In this document: positions 63,792 to 64,000 of the stretch, in pieces
How the letters are laid out: each line of letters starts with the position of its first letter
Numbering within the stretch: the first letter of the stretch is position 1
From: a virus
DNA length: 64,000 nucleotides
IMG/VR virus record: IMGVR_UViG_3300025585_000040
Coordinates: 1 to 64,000 of that record
Reading direction: 5' to 3' (one strand)
Made by a program: the position numbers and the translations under genes
Notes under the pieces: generated by a model
What the model was told of the DNA's origin: nothing
What the model saw: only the letters and a program-made list of their open reading frames with translations
Database searches by the model: none

Positions 63792-64000
63792 TCACTCTAC
63801 GATGGTAAAGGCAGTGGTCACGAAGTCCTTGTTCAGGTTCGCGAAGCCAGCGTACAGCTGCCAAATCAGAATGATAAAGCGGCTGAAGTCGTCGTTGTTG
63901 TTGATGAGAACTTGAGCGTTCGGGCCACCGATACCCACGCCCACAGCCTGAGGGCCGAAGAACAGACCAGCAGGAGTGGTGCGAGTCGCAGCACCGCCAC
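63792..64000 (-). CDS. Probable major capsid protein (C-terminal 68 aa, partial)
   Basis: The frame enters at the window edge and stops with TGA at 63792-63794. The visible end, 'TTPAGLFFGPQAVGVGIGGP' then 'NNNDDFSRFIILIWQLYAGF' and 'DFVTTAFTIVE', is of the type seen at the C-termini of cyanophage major capsid proteins. Strong codon bias like the next gene. The rest is outside the window. Confidence 0.68.
   Translation of the reverse strand, partial: GGAATRTTPAGLFFGPQAVGVGIGGPNAQVLINNNDDFSRFIILIWQLYAGFANLNKDFVTTAFTIVE

Noticed and set aside
1-64000. CRISPR array, integrase, attachment core or transposase
   Set aside because: No spaced direct repeats, no tyrosine/serine recombinase motifs and no IS ends were seen.
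1-64000. Diversity-generating retroelement for fibre variation
   Set aside because: No reverse transcriptase motif (YxDD with RT context) or adenine-biased repeat pair was found; shared fibre blocks point to recombination instead.
1-64000. Photosystem genes (psbA, psbD, hli)
   Set aside because: No matching proteins in any frame.

Overview
The window reads as part of a tailed-phage genome (cyanophage type) infecting a picocyanobacterium of the Synechococcus/Cyanobium group. I base this on phage replication, lysis and virion genes together with small protein families I recognise from cyanophages: the 'LSPAAxAVL...IADELE' family, the basic 'LTGQLHREPVKKR' protein, tail fibres sharing an 'RIINGDMRI' block, and an AdoMet decarboxylase of cyanobacterial type. 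No integrase, photosynthesis gene or CRISPR array was seen. The exact lineage cannot be fixed without a search.

Layout. 1-1920: small unknown plus-strand genes. 1981-3564: a tail-fibre cassette, inverted relative to the other fibre cassettes. 3694-8889: many small plus-strand genes, often overlapping, including DNA-binding and zinc-ribbon proteins. 8893-15284: thyX, then a paralogous array of short proteins and, at 13213-13510, a sigma70-like promoter firing into a run of RNA hairpins. 15294-30704 is the replication and nucleotide block: family A DNA polymerase, dCMP deaminase, SSB, RecB-type exonuclease and an AEP primase/SF3 helicase, interrupted by two minus-strand structural genes (17142-20020), an HNH gene and speD. 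30773-42770: HNH proteins, fibre and virion genes, an adenine-methylase-like protein, a GH24 lysozyme and a 2OG-Fe(II) oxygenase. 42767-64000: almost wholly minus-strand late region with a 959-aa repeat fibre, a Dps-like protein, tRNA-Leu(UAA), bifunctional endolysin plus candidate holin, a fibre cluster, large virion proteins, virion muramidase and M23-like proteins, neck proteins, a head protein and the end of the probable major capsid gene.

How it works together. ThyX and dCMP deaminase supply thymidylate; polymerase, primase-helicase, SSB and exonuclease form a T7-like replication set. The late block builds the virion from capsid (right edge) toward neck, tail and fibres (leftward). Several homing-type nucleases (HNH, HNH-AP2, endonuclease VII) sit between modules.

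The most unusual locus is 59651-59926. A conserved small phage gene is interrupted in frame by a short stop-bearing insert. It has identical TCG codons at its two borders, a stop directly after the first TCG and a GNRA-capped hairpin over that stop. This is the architecture of T4 gene 60 ribosomal bypassing, and an endonuclease VII gene abuts it, as the MobA nuclease accompanies the T4 bypass. Also notable are the 13213-13510 hairpin array, the 34530-34838 hairpin/operator region, a tail-fibre companion gene split at a possible -1 frameshift, and a tRNA-like structured segment at about 24056-24157.
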